A stretch of DNA of 64,000 nt from JBKQVT01 sp963727245. Lineage in GTDB: Bacteria > Planctomycetota > Planctomycetia > Pirellulales > Thermoguttaceae. The DNA lies in contig CAVSFO010000011.1 of assembly GCA_963727245.1 (NCBI GenBank), positions 1 through 64,000 on the forward strand, in the 5' to 3' direction. Of the stretch, positions 37,590 to 46,840 are shown piece after piece (position 1 is the stretch's first letter; each line of letters starts with the position of its first letter). The translations under genes were made by a program, and so were the position numbers. Under the pieces are notes generated by a model that worked only from the letters and a program-made list of their open reading frames with translations, was not told where the DNA came from and ran no database searches.

Positions 37590-38204
37590 TCACATGGTTT
37601 CGGGGGCCTTCGCGGCGATCGCGGCCTGGAACATCTGCCACGCCCGGCCGGCATGTTGCGTCACGTTGAAACCGCCGTCGGTCAGATGCCAGAGGATGCC
37701 GGCGGGGACAATCATGCCCATGAACATCAGCGCCACCGTCTCCGCCGCGGCGTTCGAGCGGATGCTGCCCTGCTGCTGGCCTTCGCGGACGGTCTCCTGG
37801 ATTTGGGCCAGGTAGGCGGTGAAGATTTCGCAGATGCGGGCCTTGCGCTCGGGGCGATCGCTGAAGGCTTCGTCCGAGAAGATGATCCGCGGCACTGCCC
37901 GCCCCTCGCGGATAAACTGCACGTGACGGACGAGCATACCGTGCAAACACTCCAGGGGACCGGTGGCTTCGGCCCTGGCGGCCTCCACGTTGGCGTGCAA
38001 CCGTTTTTCCACCAGGTCCAGCACGGCGTCGAGCACCTCGCCCTTGTTCTTGAAGTGGCGATAGATGCCCGAGGGCACCAGCCCCACGCGGCGGGCGATG
38101 GCCGCGATGCTCAACCGCCGCACTCCCTGGCTGGCCACCAGGCTCATGGCCGCTTCGGCGATCTGCTCGCGGCGGACCTGGGTATCCAGTTTCGACTCCG
38201 CCAT
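37590..38204 (-). CDS. TetR/AcrR-family regulator, CecR-like
   Basis: Repressor of 204 residues. The N-terminal HTH (IAEAAMSLVASQGVRRLSIAAIARRVGLVPSGIYRHFKNKGEV split over residues ~15-57) and an all-helical ligand domain are clear. It heads the exporter operon, as cecR (ybiH) heads ybhGFSR in enterobacteria. ATG 38202-38204 follows AGGAG. A perfect inverted repeat over the -10 box just upstream suggests autorepression. Confidence 0.92.
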   Translation of the reverse strand: MAESKLDTQVRREQIAEAAMSLVASQGVRRLSIAAIARRVGLVPSGIYRHFKNKGEVLDAVLDLVEKRLHANVEAARAEATGPLECLHGMLVRHVQFIREGRAVPRIIFSDEAFSDRPERKARICEIFTAYLAQIQETVREGQQQGSIRSNAAAETVALMFMGMIVPAGILWHLTDGGFNVTQHAGRAWQMFQAAIAAKAPETM

Positions 38205-38218
38205 GACTGGCTCCTCTC

Positions 38219-38251
38219 TTGTGATTATACATTCACAATGAGCAAATGCAA
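38219..38251 (-). promoter_or_regulatory. Promoter with palindromic operator for the cecR-like exporter operon
   Basis: On the minus strand -35 TTGCAT (38246-38251) is 16 bases from -10 TATAAT (38224-38229). The -10 lies inside a perfect inverted repeat TTGTGA-N8-TCACAA (38219-38238). AGGAG and the ATG of the regulator follow within 20 bases. A TetR dimer bound here would block polymerase directly. Confidence 0.75.
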
Positions 38252-38359
38252 GCCGTAAGATGGGCTATTTTGGCAGAACGCGACGCTGGGGTTTCTCCCG
38301 CGGCCGCTTTCGGTTAGGCTGGCCAGAACAACCACTTCGCGACCCGTGAAACGCAAGCG

Positions 38360-39674
38360 ATGGATGCCGACCTGACGCCGCTGCCGCTCAAGACCGATCC
38401 TTACGCCGTCTGGCGGGGGCACAATTTCCAGCTTTACTCCACAAGCTGGTTCCTGATGACCTTCGCCAAGGAGGTCGAATTGGTGGCGATGATCGTCTAC
38501 GTCTACGGCTTTTTCGACTCGCCGAGCGCCGGTTCTTTGGCGGTCGGTGGGCTGGGTTTGGTGCAGGCGTTGCCGATGATGGCGCTGGCCATTCCGGGCG
38601 GGCAAATTGCCGATCGCTGGGACCGCCGCCTCACGCTGACGATGAGCCTGGCGGCGACCGCCACGATTTCGGCCGTCTTGACGGTCACGGTCTATCGTCA
38701 TGCCCCGCTGGCGTGGATTTATTTGCTGTTGCTGGCCAGCGCGGTGGGCCAGGCGCTGGGAAACCCGTCGCGGACGGCCTTGCTCCCGCAACTGGTGCCG
38801 GGCAAGGATTTCAGCAACGCCGTGGCCTGGAACACCACGGTGTTTCAGATCGCGCGGGTGACGGGCCCGTTGCTGGGCGGCCTGGTGGCCGGCATCTACG
38901 GCGTGCCGGTGGCCCTGGTGTTGGTCTTCGTCTGCCGGTTGGCGGCCATGGCGGTTGCGCGGGCCCTGCCGCGGTGGACGGCCGAGGCGCGGCGGGCCGC
39001 CGAGGCGGTTTCCTGGCGAAGTCTTGGGGCGGGCGTGCGCTTCGTGTGGCGACAAAAACTCATTCTCGCCACCATCACGCTCGATCTGTTCGCCGTGCTC
39101 TTCGGCGGCGCCACGTACCTGTTTCCCGCCTTCGCCCGCGATATCTTGAAGGTCGGCCAGTCCAATGTGAACCTCTGCGTGGGAATGCTCCGTGCGGCCG
39201 ACGGCCTCGGCGCGATCTGCATGATGGTGCTGTTGGCGCACCTGCCGCCGATCCGTCGCGCCGGGCCGGACCATGCTCTGGGCGGTGGCCGCCTTCGGCG
39301 CCGGCACGATCGTCTTCGGCCTGTCGCGGTGGTTCTGGCTGTCGCTGGTCATGATATTCCTGGTCGGCGCGGTGGACGCCATCAGCGTCGTGGTCCGCCA
39401 CACGCTGGTGCAGATGCTCACGCCCGACGCGATGCGCGGCCGCGTCTCCGCCGTCAACAGCGTGTTCATCGTGGCCTCGAACGACCTGGGCGGGCTGGAG
39501 TCGGGCTTGACCGCCGCGTTGTTCGGGCCGATTCTGTCCGTGGTAGGCGGGGGCATAGCGACGGTTCTCGTCGTGTTGGCCGCCGCCCGCATCTGGCCGC
39601 AAATCCTCGGCATCGGCTCCTTGCGGGACATCCGGCCGGCGGAAGAAGAACAGGGATTAGGGATTGGGGATTAG
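38360..39674 (+). CDS. Major facilitator superfamily exporter, one frameshift
   Basis: Twelve-helix-type MFS transporter resembling the EntS/MFS_3 group. Features: FQLYSTSWFLMTFAKEVELV at helix 1, the loop 2-3 motif GGQIADRWDRRLT, NPSRTALLPQLVP, VTGPLLGGLVAGIYG and LTPDAMRGRVSAVNSVF. The second half is in another frame after an apparent extra C near 39270 and ends at 39674. It is transcribed divergently from the cecR-like operon across a shared 155-bp gap, so the regulator may also control it. Substrate unknown. Confidence 0.86.
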
Positions 39675-39676
39675 AG

Positions 39677-39898
39677 GTCGGAAAAGCCCCCCGACTGCGT
39701 CGGCGGGGGGCGGTGGCATCGCAAGACGGATCGCCCTTGCCACCCAAGCCCACCGGCTGCGTCCGGTGGGAATGGAAGCGGGAAAGACGATTTCCCGAAT
39801 CGCCCGTTCCCGCCGGGCGCAGCCGGCGGGCTTGGGAGTGGAAACCGGCATCGGCCCTCGCGCGGGCCCCCCCGACGCAGTCGGGGGGCTTTTCCAAT
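39677..39898. repeat. Large nested inverted repeat after the MFS gene
   Basis: The outer arm GGAAAAGCCCCCCGACTGCG (~39677-39696) is matched exactly inverted at ~39879-39898. Between them are further palindromes of the same style, GCCCACCGGCTGCGTCCGGTGG (in two arms around 39747-39769) and CCCGCCGGGCGCAGCCGGCGGG-like arms (~39811-39833). It separates convergent MFS and glycosidase-like genes. Confidence 0.85.
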
Positions 39899-39900
39899 CG

Positions 39901-42829
39901 CTAATCCCTTCCCCGGAATTTCGCTTCCACCTCCGCCCACTCGTAGGGACGAAGATCAATAGTGACCCGATCGCCCTCGACCGGCAAGGGCAGGGACGGG
40001 GCGCCGCCGGGGCCGATTTTCTCCGCGGATTGGAGCGGCCGCAGCGCGCGGAGAACCAGTTGCACGCGCCGCCCGTCGGTCTCCAGGAGCCGCACGCGAA
40101 AACCGTCTCGACCGTCGGCCAGCAGTTCCCAGTGGGTGGCGATTACGCTGCGGACATCGAGATGAAACAACCAACCGGACGGGCGCGGCGGCGACGGCGT
40201 GCCGGAGAGGACCGTCGGCGGGGCCAGGAAATCGAGCGCCGCGGCAAGCGGACTGGGCGCGTCGATGGCGATGCCCAAGCGAAACCGCCGGCAGCTCTCG
40301 CCGTGGACCAGCAGCAGCGTGTCGAGCCTGCGATCTCCGCAGCGGCGATGATAGGGCAAGCCCGCCGCCAACAGCGTGGTCCGCGTCGTGTCCGTGCGGA
40401 TGTCGATGAAGTGCGGCGATTCGAGCTGCACGGCCTCGGTGGACACGGTGGCCATGTGCACGCTGCGAAAGAGTTTGGCCGCCGGGTCGGGCCAGGCGAA
40501 GCGGGCCGCATAGTAGGAATTCCACGGATCGGCCTGCGGCAGCCGCTCGGGATCGAGGTCGACGAGCAACTCGATGACGCGGCTGCCGCGCCACAGCCGC
40601 GTGGTCTGCTGAAAGCCGGCCAGCCGCACGCCGTCGCGGGACATGAGCCGGCCGCGGGAAACGACTTGGCCCAGGACCGGCCCGGCCGAGACGATTCGCA
40701 CCTCGTCGGCCGCCATCAGCGAGTAGGCCGACTGATCGGACTCGCGGGCCGCGTGCGGAGCCAGCCGCAGGGCGAGCTGCTGGGCCAGGCGGGGACCGCG
40801 GCTGTGATCATCGGAGATCGAGCGGATGGCCCCGGTGTGCGGATCGATCACGATGGTGCAGAACTCGTTGCGGAGGACGGTTTGCAGGGCGCCGGCGGCG
40901 GCCGCACGATTTCTTCCCAACGTTTCGACCGGCTGCTGAAAGGCCAGCGGCGGCTCCTCTTTCGGCCGCCGATGGAACAGCGACCACTTCGACGGCGCCG
41001 ACGGCACTTCGGCGGAAGGCGTGCCCGGGGCAATCCAGGCAAACCCCAGCGGCGGCACGTCGACCACCGCCGGCAGGGCCGGCAGATCGGGCACGTTCAG
41101 ACCTATTCGCCGCGAGAAGCTCAAGGGATTGAGCAGCAGCACACCGCGGGTTGCCGCCGACTGCGAGCCGGCCAGGGCGGCGGCAAGCTCGCCCACGGCA
41201 GCGTCGAGGCTGGCTTGCAGCGGCTCATGCGTTGTCAGATCCAACGGATCCTCCGCTGCCAGGAGTTCCCCCCCATTGCAATGGGGGGGCTTTTCGGCGG
41301 CCGGCTTGCCGCTGGTTGCATCGGTGGCGTCGATGTCCACATCGCCATTGCCATGAGGCGGCATTTCGGCGGTCTGCTGCGCGGCACGCGCGCCACCGGC
41401 CAAGGAGGCCAGCACGGCCAGCGTGTCGGCGGCCTCGGCGACGGCCAGCCGCTGGAAGTAGCGGACCCAGCGCGAGAGCGGATCGCTTTGCCCGGCGGCG
41501 ACCGCCTGGGACAAATAGGGCGAACGATACTGGTCGGCGGTGTAGGCGGCATCCTGCCAGCCGGCGGCGGTCTGCTGGAAGCAGTCGGCCATCGTGGCGA
41601 AGCTGCCCAGGACCGACCCATAGGGGGCAATGCGATCGAGGTCGTGATACCAGGGGGCGGCCTGTGCCGGCCAATGGGCCAGGACGACGATGGCCGCCTG
41701 GTCCGAGCCCGCGGCGCCGACCAATCGTTGCGGCAGGCGGAGGAAGGTTTGGGCGCGGTTGGCGTCGTCGGGGATGCGTTGCACGGCTTCCAGGGCGGTG
41801 CCGTCGAGGCCCTCCCAGCGGACGCGGTTGGCATCGCCGCTGGGAAAGCGGCCGTCGTCGAGCGTGGCGTGCAGGGCGCCGAGGAAGCCGAACTTCTCCA
41901 GGATCTGCGGCAGCAGGGGCGAGAGCCCGAAGCGGCGGCGGGCAAAATAGAGCGGCCGGGCGCCGAGGTGCCGCTGGTAGGCGTCGAGCCCCCGGCGGAG
42001 ATTGCGGCCGATCGCTTCCGGCGGCAGCAGCGACAGCTCGGGCTCGCTGTACTCGCCGCCCAGCAGCGTCACGCGGCCGCCGGAGAGGGCCTCGCGCAGG
42101 GCCTGAAGCGAGGCCGGTTCGCGGCGCGCCATTTCCTCGATCAACTGGCCCGAGGCCAGCAGGCTGAGCGGCCTGCCGGAGGCCAGCTCCTGACGCAACG
42201 ACTGGCCGAGCGTGGTCGAGGCCAGCAGGGTCAAATCGACCAGCCGCGGCTCGACGGGGAAGAAGTATTCGCGGGCGTGATGGAGCAAGTCGAAAGCCGA
42301 CTGGAGGTGGCGGCGGGCCGCCTCGGTGTCGCCCTCGCACGCCTGCTGAGCGGCGGCGAGCACTGCGAGTTCAAGGCCGGTTCGTCGAGCTGGCTCGAGT
42401 AGCGGAGCTTGCGAGTGAGCAGCTCGACCGCCAGGTGGCAGAACCCCAGGGCGAGGAAATCGGCTGCCAGTGCAGGCTCGACGGCGGGGGCGTGCGGCCC
42501 CAACGCGTCCAGGGCGGCGGCGACGATCTGGCCGCGATGCCCCAGGCGGCGAATGACCTGGCGCCGGCGTGTTCGGCGTCCGACAGCCAGGCGGCCGGCA
42601 ACAGGTCTTCGCAGCAGGGCGGCAGCACGCAGAGGTGGCCGGCCGGTTCCAAGGGGGGCGCGGCGGCCGGGGCCCAACCGGGCATTTTTCCGGCCGCGGC
42701 GACCAGCGCCGGATGCCACAGCGCCGACCAGGCGGAGAGCAACTGTTCGGACTCGTCTTCCGGCCGCTCGGCGACAAATTCCTCGAGGCTGTGGCAGGGC
42801 ATCAGGACGGTGAGGTATTGGAAATTCAT
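39901..42829 (-). CDS. Large glycoside-hydrolase-like protein (GH38/GH57 style), two frameshifts
   Basis: About 975 residues. The N-terminal region (LSAWSALWHPALVAAAGKMPGW) breaks frame near 42560 and again near 42380. It then reads continuously: REYFFPVEPRLVDLTLL, LLGGEYSEPELSLLP, PLYFARRRFGLSPLLPQILEKFGF, VVLAHWPAQAAPWYHDL, and a C-terminal beta-rich part with LRNEFCTIVIDPHTGAIRSISDD. The last phrase resembles the GH38 C-terminal beta-sandwich. No catalytic residues could be assigned, so activity is uncertain. A 33-residue linker (~41269-41370) is built from palindromic repeat DNA. Confidence 0.5.
41268..41289. repeat. 22-bp perfect palindrome inside the glycosidase-like gene
   Basis: Seven Cs, ATTGCAAT and seven Gs form a perfect palindrome centred on TTGCAA and followed by GCTTTTC. 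It is translated in frame within EKPPHCNGGE. A degraded copy 66-90 bases away encodes EMPPHGNGD. It shares length and centre with the murC palindrome and the GGGGGGCTTTTC flank with the repeat at 39677-39898. Confidence 0.88.
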
Positions 42830-43148
42830 GGCACGGGGAAAAGGTCATTAGGGGGGATGTGAGCCTCGTGGTTTCCAGCTCGCCCACGGCCTTATCCACG
42901 ATAGTTGGCCGGGGCCTGCAAGTCGAGTCGCCCGGTTGACATAGGGCCTCGGTTGACGGTAGATTAGGTATTGTAGGCGGTAGAGGCGCGCGCCGCAGAG
43001 GCAGTTCATTTTCCGGTCCTTTCTGGATACGCTGGCCGGGCGGGCCTGGGCCGCCAGGAACAGAGGCGTCTGGGCGTCCAGCGGGTCGGCTCGCGGTGGA
43101 GAAGGCGATCCGTCGGCGGGTTCTGAAGTCAGGGGGAGAACAAGCACC
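42830..43148. other. Gap between divergent glycosidase-like gene and pilM
   Basis: No gene recognised. It contains a probable promoter for the pilM operon (42936-42965) and a leader of about 180 bases with a GGGGGAGAA ribosome-binding site before the pilM ATG. Confidence 0.55.
42936..42965 (+). promoter_or_regulatory. Probable sigma-70 promoter of the pilM operon
   Basis: TTGACA (42936-42941) is 18 bases from TAGATT (42960-42965). A second TTGACG lies inside the spacer. It is the best match in the divergent gap. Confidence 0.45.
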
Positions 43149-45279
43149 ATGATAGGCAGATCCGGCGTAGTCTGGGGGATCGACGTGGGGCAATGCGCGC
43201 TGAAGGCGCTGCGCTGCCGTGCCGGCGACGAACCCGACAAGATCGTCGTCGAGGCCTTCGACTACATCGAGTATCCGAAGATCCTCAGCCAGCCTGGTTC
43301 CGATGCGACCGAGTTGATCGGCGACGCCCTGAAGCAATTCCTGTCGCGGAACTCGGTGCGCGGCGAGCGGGTGGCGATTTCGGTCTCGGGGCAAAGCGGG
43401 CTGGCGCGGTTCATCAAGTTGCCCCCGGTGGAAGCCAAGAAGATTCCCGACATCGTCCGCTACGAAGCCCGCCAGCAGATCCCCTTCGATCTGAACGACG
43501 TGATCTGGGACTATCAGCGGATGGGAGGGGGCAGCGAGGAGGAGGGCTTCGCCCTGGAGACGGAAATCGGCCTGTTCGCCATGAAGCGGGACGCCGTCTT
43601 CCGCGCCCTGGAGCCGTTCGAGACGGCGGGCATCGAGCTGGATATCGTGCAGCTTACGCCGCTGGCGCTGTACAACTACGTGTTGTTCGATCAGTTGGGC
43701 ACGCTGCCCTCGCTGGAAGAATACGACCCGGAGAATCCGCCCGAGTCGGTGGTCGTCGTGTCGCTGGGCACCGACTCGACCGACCTGGTGGTGACCAATG
43801 GTTTCCGCGTCTGGCAGCGGAGCATTCCGCTGGGGGGCAATCACTTCACCAAGGCCCTGACCAAGGAGCTGAAGCTCACCTTCGCCAAGGCGGAACATCT
43901 GAAGCGCAACGCCACCACCGCGCAGGACCCCAAGGCCATCTTCCAGGCGATGCGGCCGGTGTTCAACGATCTGTTGACCGAGCTGCAGCGCTCGCTGGGA
44001 TTCTTCTCCAATATCGACCGCCACGCGAAGGTGGGACGGATCGTGGCCCTGGGCAACGCCTTCAAGCTTCCCGGGTTGCGACGCTACTTGTCGCAAAGCC
44101 TCGGCTACGAAATTCAGCGCGTCGATTCCTTCCGCGGCCTGGAGGGCTCCGAGGTCACCAATGCCCCGAGTTTCAAGGAGAACATCCTCAGCTTCGGCGT
44201 CTGCTACGGCCTGGCGCTGCAAGGGCTCGGCAAGGGGGGGCTGCAAAACGAACCTCTTGCCCAAGCAGATTCTCCACGACCGGATGATCCGCGAGAAGAA
44301 GCCCTGGGCGGTGGCGGCGGCGGCCGCGCTGTTGTTGGCGTGCAGCCTGAGTTTCGCCGCCTACTCGACCTCGCTGAGCACCGTCGGCGGGGGGCTCTGG
44401 AGGGCTGCCGAGGACAGGGCCACCCAGGTCGCAGCCCGCGAAACCGACCCGGTCAGGGGCTACAAGAAGCGGACGGAAGACGCCAAGAACGAGTATCTGG
44501 ACGTCAAGCGAATCGGCGACCACCTGGTAAGCAACATCGAGGGACGCGTCTCCTGGTTGGAACTGCTCAAGGCCATCAACGAGGCGATGCCGCGGGACGA
44601 TCCCAAGCAGGTCCCGGACAAGATCTACGACCGCAACGAAGTGCACATCACCAATTTGGAGTGCCAGCAGGTCGACGACCTGTCGAAATGGTTTGCCGCC
44701 GTGAAGCAATACTACGCGCCGCTGGGCGGCACGGTCCCGGCCGCTGCTGCGGCGCCGGGCAAGCCGGCGGCGCCGGGCGCGGCGGCGGGCAATCCGCCGC
44801 CGCCGGGGAAGCCCGGCGTCCCGCCGGTCGGAACAGCCCTGGGCGATCCCGAGCCCTCGGGAGCGGGGTGGGTGATCGCCATCAAGGGATATCATTACCA
44901 CAACCATGAGAACCTGGGCTCCAACCAGGGCGCCGAGTTCGTCCGCAATACGCTGATTAAGAAATTGCTGACCGGCACGATCGTCGTGCCGTCCCCTGAC
45001 GGCAAAGGGGAGGAGACCGTCTCCCTGAAAGACCTCGGCATCAGTTACCCGGTGCTGATCAATCCCAAAGCCTCGTACCGGGTGCATATCGACAATCCCG
45101 TGCCCAAGGGCACGTCGGCGCCGGGTGGCGGCGCGGTGGCCACGGACGATCGCCCCGCCGACGTGAAGAAGATCCCGCTGGACAGATTCGACATCCTCAT
45201 CCATTTCTGCTGGAAGCCCACGCTGGCCAGCCAGCGGCACGCGGAGAAGGCGGAGAAGGCGGAAAAGGCAGAGCACTAG
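43149..45279 (+). CDS. pilM: PilM-PilN-like fused pilus/secretion assembly protein, one frameshift
   Basis: About 709 residues. The N-terminal 365 form an actin-like PilM ATPase (GVVWGIDVGQCALKALR, RYEARQQIPFDLNDVIWDY, VVVSLGTDSTDLVVTNG, FKLPGLRRYLSQSLGY). After a shift near 44250 the chain continues NLLPKQILHDRMIREKKPW, like the PilM-PilN junction, then a membrane helix (AVAAAAALLLACSLSFAAY), a coiled coil and a periplasmic domain with a Pro/Ala/Gly insert. In type IV pilus systems PilM binds the PilN tail on the cytoplasmic side, and here both seem to be one chain. Two partner genes follow. Confidence 0.85.
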
Positions 45280-45307
45280 GACCTTTGCGTCCCGGGAGGA
45301 ACGCGCT

Positions 45308-46840
45308 ATGGATAAAGTCAAATTTGTCATGGCCCAGTTGAAGAAGCAGCACTTCTGGGTCCTCTCCTTGGTGATCGTGGTGACGGCGCTGGTGGCCTGG
45401 GCCGGGGCCACGTCCAGTCTGGACGAGCGTTTCAACGCGCGAAAGACCGAGGTGGATGGCAAGTTCAGCGCCGTCGGGGACGTGAAGACCACGGTGAATC
45501 CGCCCAATGACGGAGTGATCAACAAAATCCACGAGTTGATTGACAACAAAGCAGTCGACAAGTCGGGGGAGCCCGAGGGGCTGAAGCAAAAGGACCTCCA
45601 AGCGTGGGAGTTTTTGTACAAGAGGCAGACGGACAAGAACCCGCTGCCGAAGGTGCTGGATCAGGATTTCGTCCGGGACTTTCAGGAACTCGAGCAGCGG
45701 CCGATTGTCGACAAGCCCGAGGCCGAGTTGGACGAGCTCGACCGCTTGCCGGAACTCGACCGCGAGCAATATCAGCGCGAGATCCAGCGCTACGTCAGCC
45801 CGGAGACGGTCGAGGAGAAGCACGTCGAGAAGCACCGCAAGGGAGAGGCCCCCAAGCACCACGAGTACCTGTTCGAGAAACTCGACCTGCTGCGGCCGAA
45901 GAGCGAGCCGGGTGGCGGCCACGCTGGCGGGAAACAGCCGCGCGGTCGCGGCCGCTTCCGGCCGGGGATGCCGCCAGCGGACGCCGGCGGCGAAAAGGCG
46001 GTGGACTTGGTCGGCGTGCTGGAGTGGAATCCGGCCGATCTCGATCGCATTACCAGTCAGTTCGTTTGGGTGGAGACGCCCGACACGCTGACCATCCGGC
46101 TGGCGCAGGAAGACCTTTGGGTGTATGAGGCCCTGTTGCGAATCATTGAAAACACGAACGCGGGGACGACCTACGAGAGTCCGGCGATCAAGCGGGTGAA
46201 CGCCCTGGAGATCGGCAAGCAGGCGGCCGAGAGTTGGAAGCAGAATGAAGAGCCGTTGATAGCGGGTGGCAAGGGGGCGGGCGGACCGCCCGGCGGGCCG
46301 CACACGCCCGGTCGCTTCCGACAACCCGGCCCCCGCCCCGGGCGGCCTGGCGTCCCGGGCGCCTCCGCACAACAAGAATCGCCGCTGACCGATCGCTACG
46401 TGGACGACAAGGGGCACCCGCTGGCCGACGGGACCAAGCACCCCTACGCCGAATTCAAGATGATGCCGATCGAAATCCGCCTGCTGGTCCATCAGAGGAA
46501 GGTCACGAAGCTGTTGGCGGAGTGCGCCAATTCGAATATGCCCATCGTCGTTCGCTCGGTGGCGATTCGCCCCGGTGAAGGCGATATGTCGGGGCTGGTC
46601 GGGGGGCCGGCTTCCGGCCAACCGCAGGGCCCCGGGGGCCCGTCGCGGCCTGGAGCCCACATCGGGAGGGGCAACGCCCAGGAGAGCGCCGCCTTGGAAT
46701 CCTCCGGCTCTCCCTACCTGCCCATTGAAATGCGCGGGATCATCTACATTTACAATCCGCCCGATCTGAAAAAGTTGGGGACCGGAAGCAGCAGCAGCGG
46801 CGCGGCGGCCGGCCCGGCGGTGAAGAGAGGTCAGCCATGA
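45308..46840 (+). CDS. Bitopic membrane protein of the PilMNO-like cluster
   Basis: An intact 510-residue protein. A cytoplasmic tail (MDKVKFVMAQLKKQHF), one membrane helix (residues ~17-36, VLSLVIVVTALVAWAG) and a long periplasmic part carry two Gly/Pro/Arg-rich low-complexity inserts (~200-225 and ~320-355) and a C-terminal fold with MMPIEIRLLVHQRKVTKLLAECANSNMPIVV. The topology and the small alpha/beta repeat recall PilO, but sequence identity to PilO was not evident. It overlaps the next gene by four bases (ATGA). Confidence 0.75.
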   Translation: MDKVKFVMAQLKKQHFWVLSLVIVVTALVAWAGATSSLDERFNARKTEVDGKFSAVGDVKTTVNPPNDGVINKIHELIDNKAVDKSGEPEGLKQKDLQAWEFLYKRQTDKNPLPKVLDQDFVRDFQELEQRPIVDKPEAELDELDRLPELDREQYQREIQRYVSPETVEEKHVEKHRKGEAPKHHEYLFEKLDLLRPKSEPGGGHAGGKQPRGRGRFRPGMPPADAGGEKAVDLVGVLEWNPADLDRITSQFVWVETPDTLTIRLAQEDLWVYEALLRIIENTNAGTTYESPAIKRVNALEIGKQAAESWKQNEEPLIAGGKGAGGPPGGPHTPGRFRQPGPRPGRPGVPGASAQQESPLTDRYVDDKGHPLADGTKHPYAEFKMMPIEIRLLVHQRKVTKLLAECANSNMPIVVRSVAIRPGEGDMSGLVGGPASGQPQGPGGPSRPGAHIGRGNAQESAALESSGSPYLPIEMRGIIYIYNPPDLKKLGTGSSSSGAAAGPAVKRGQP

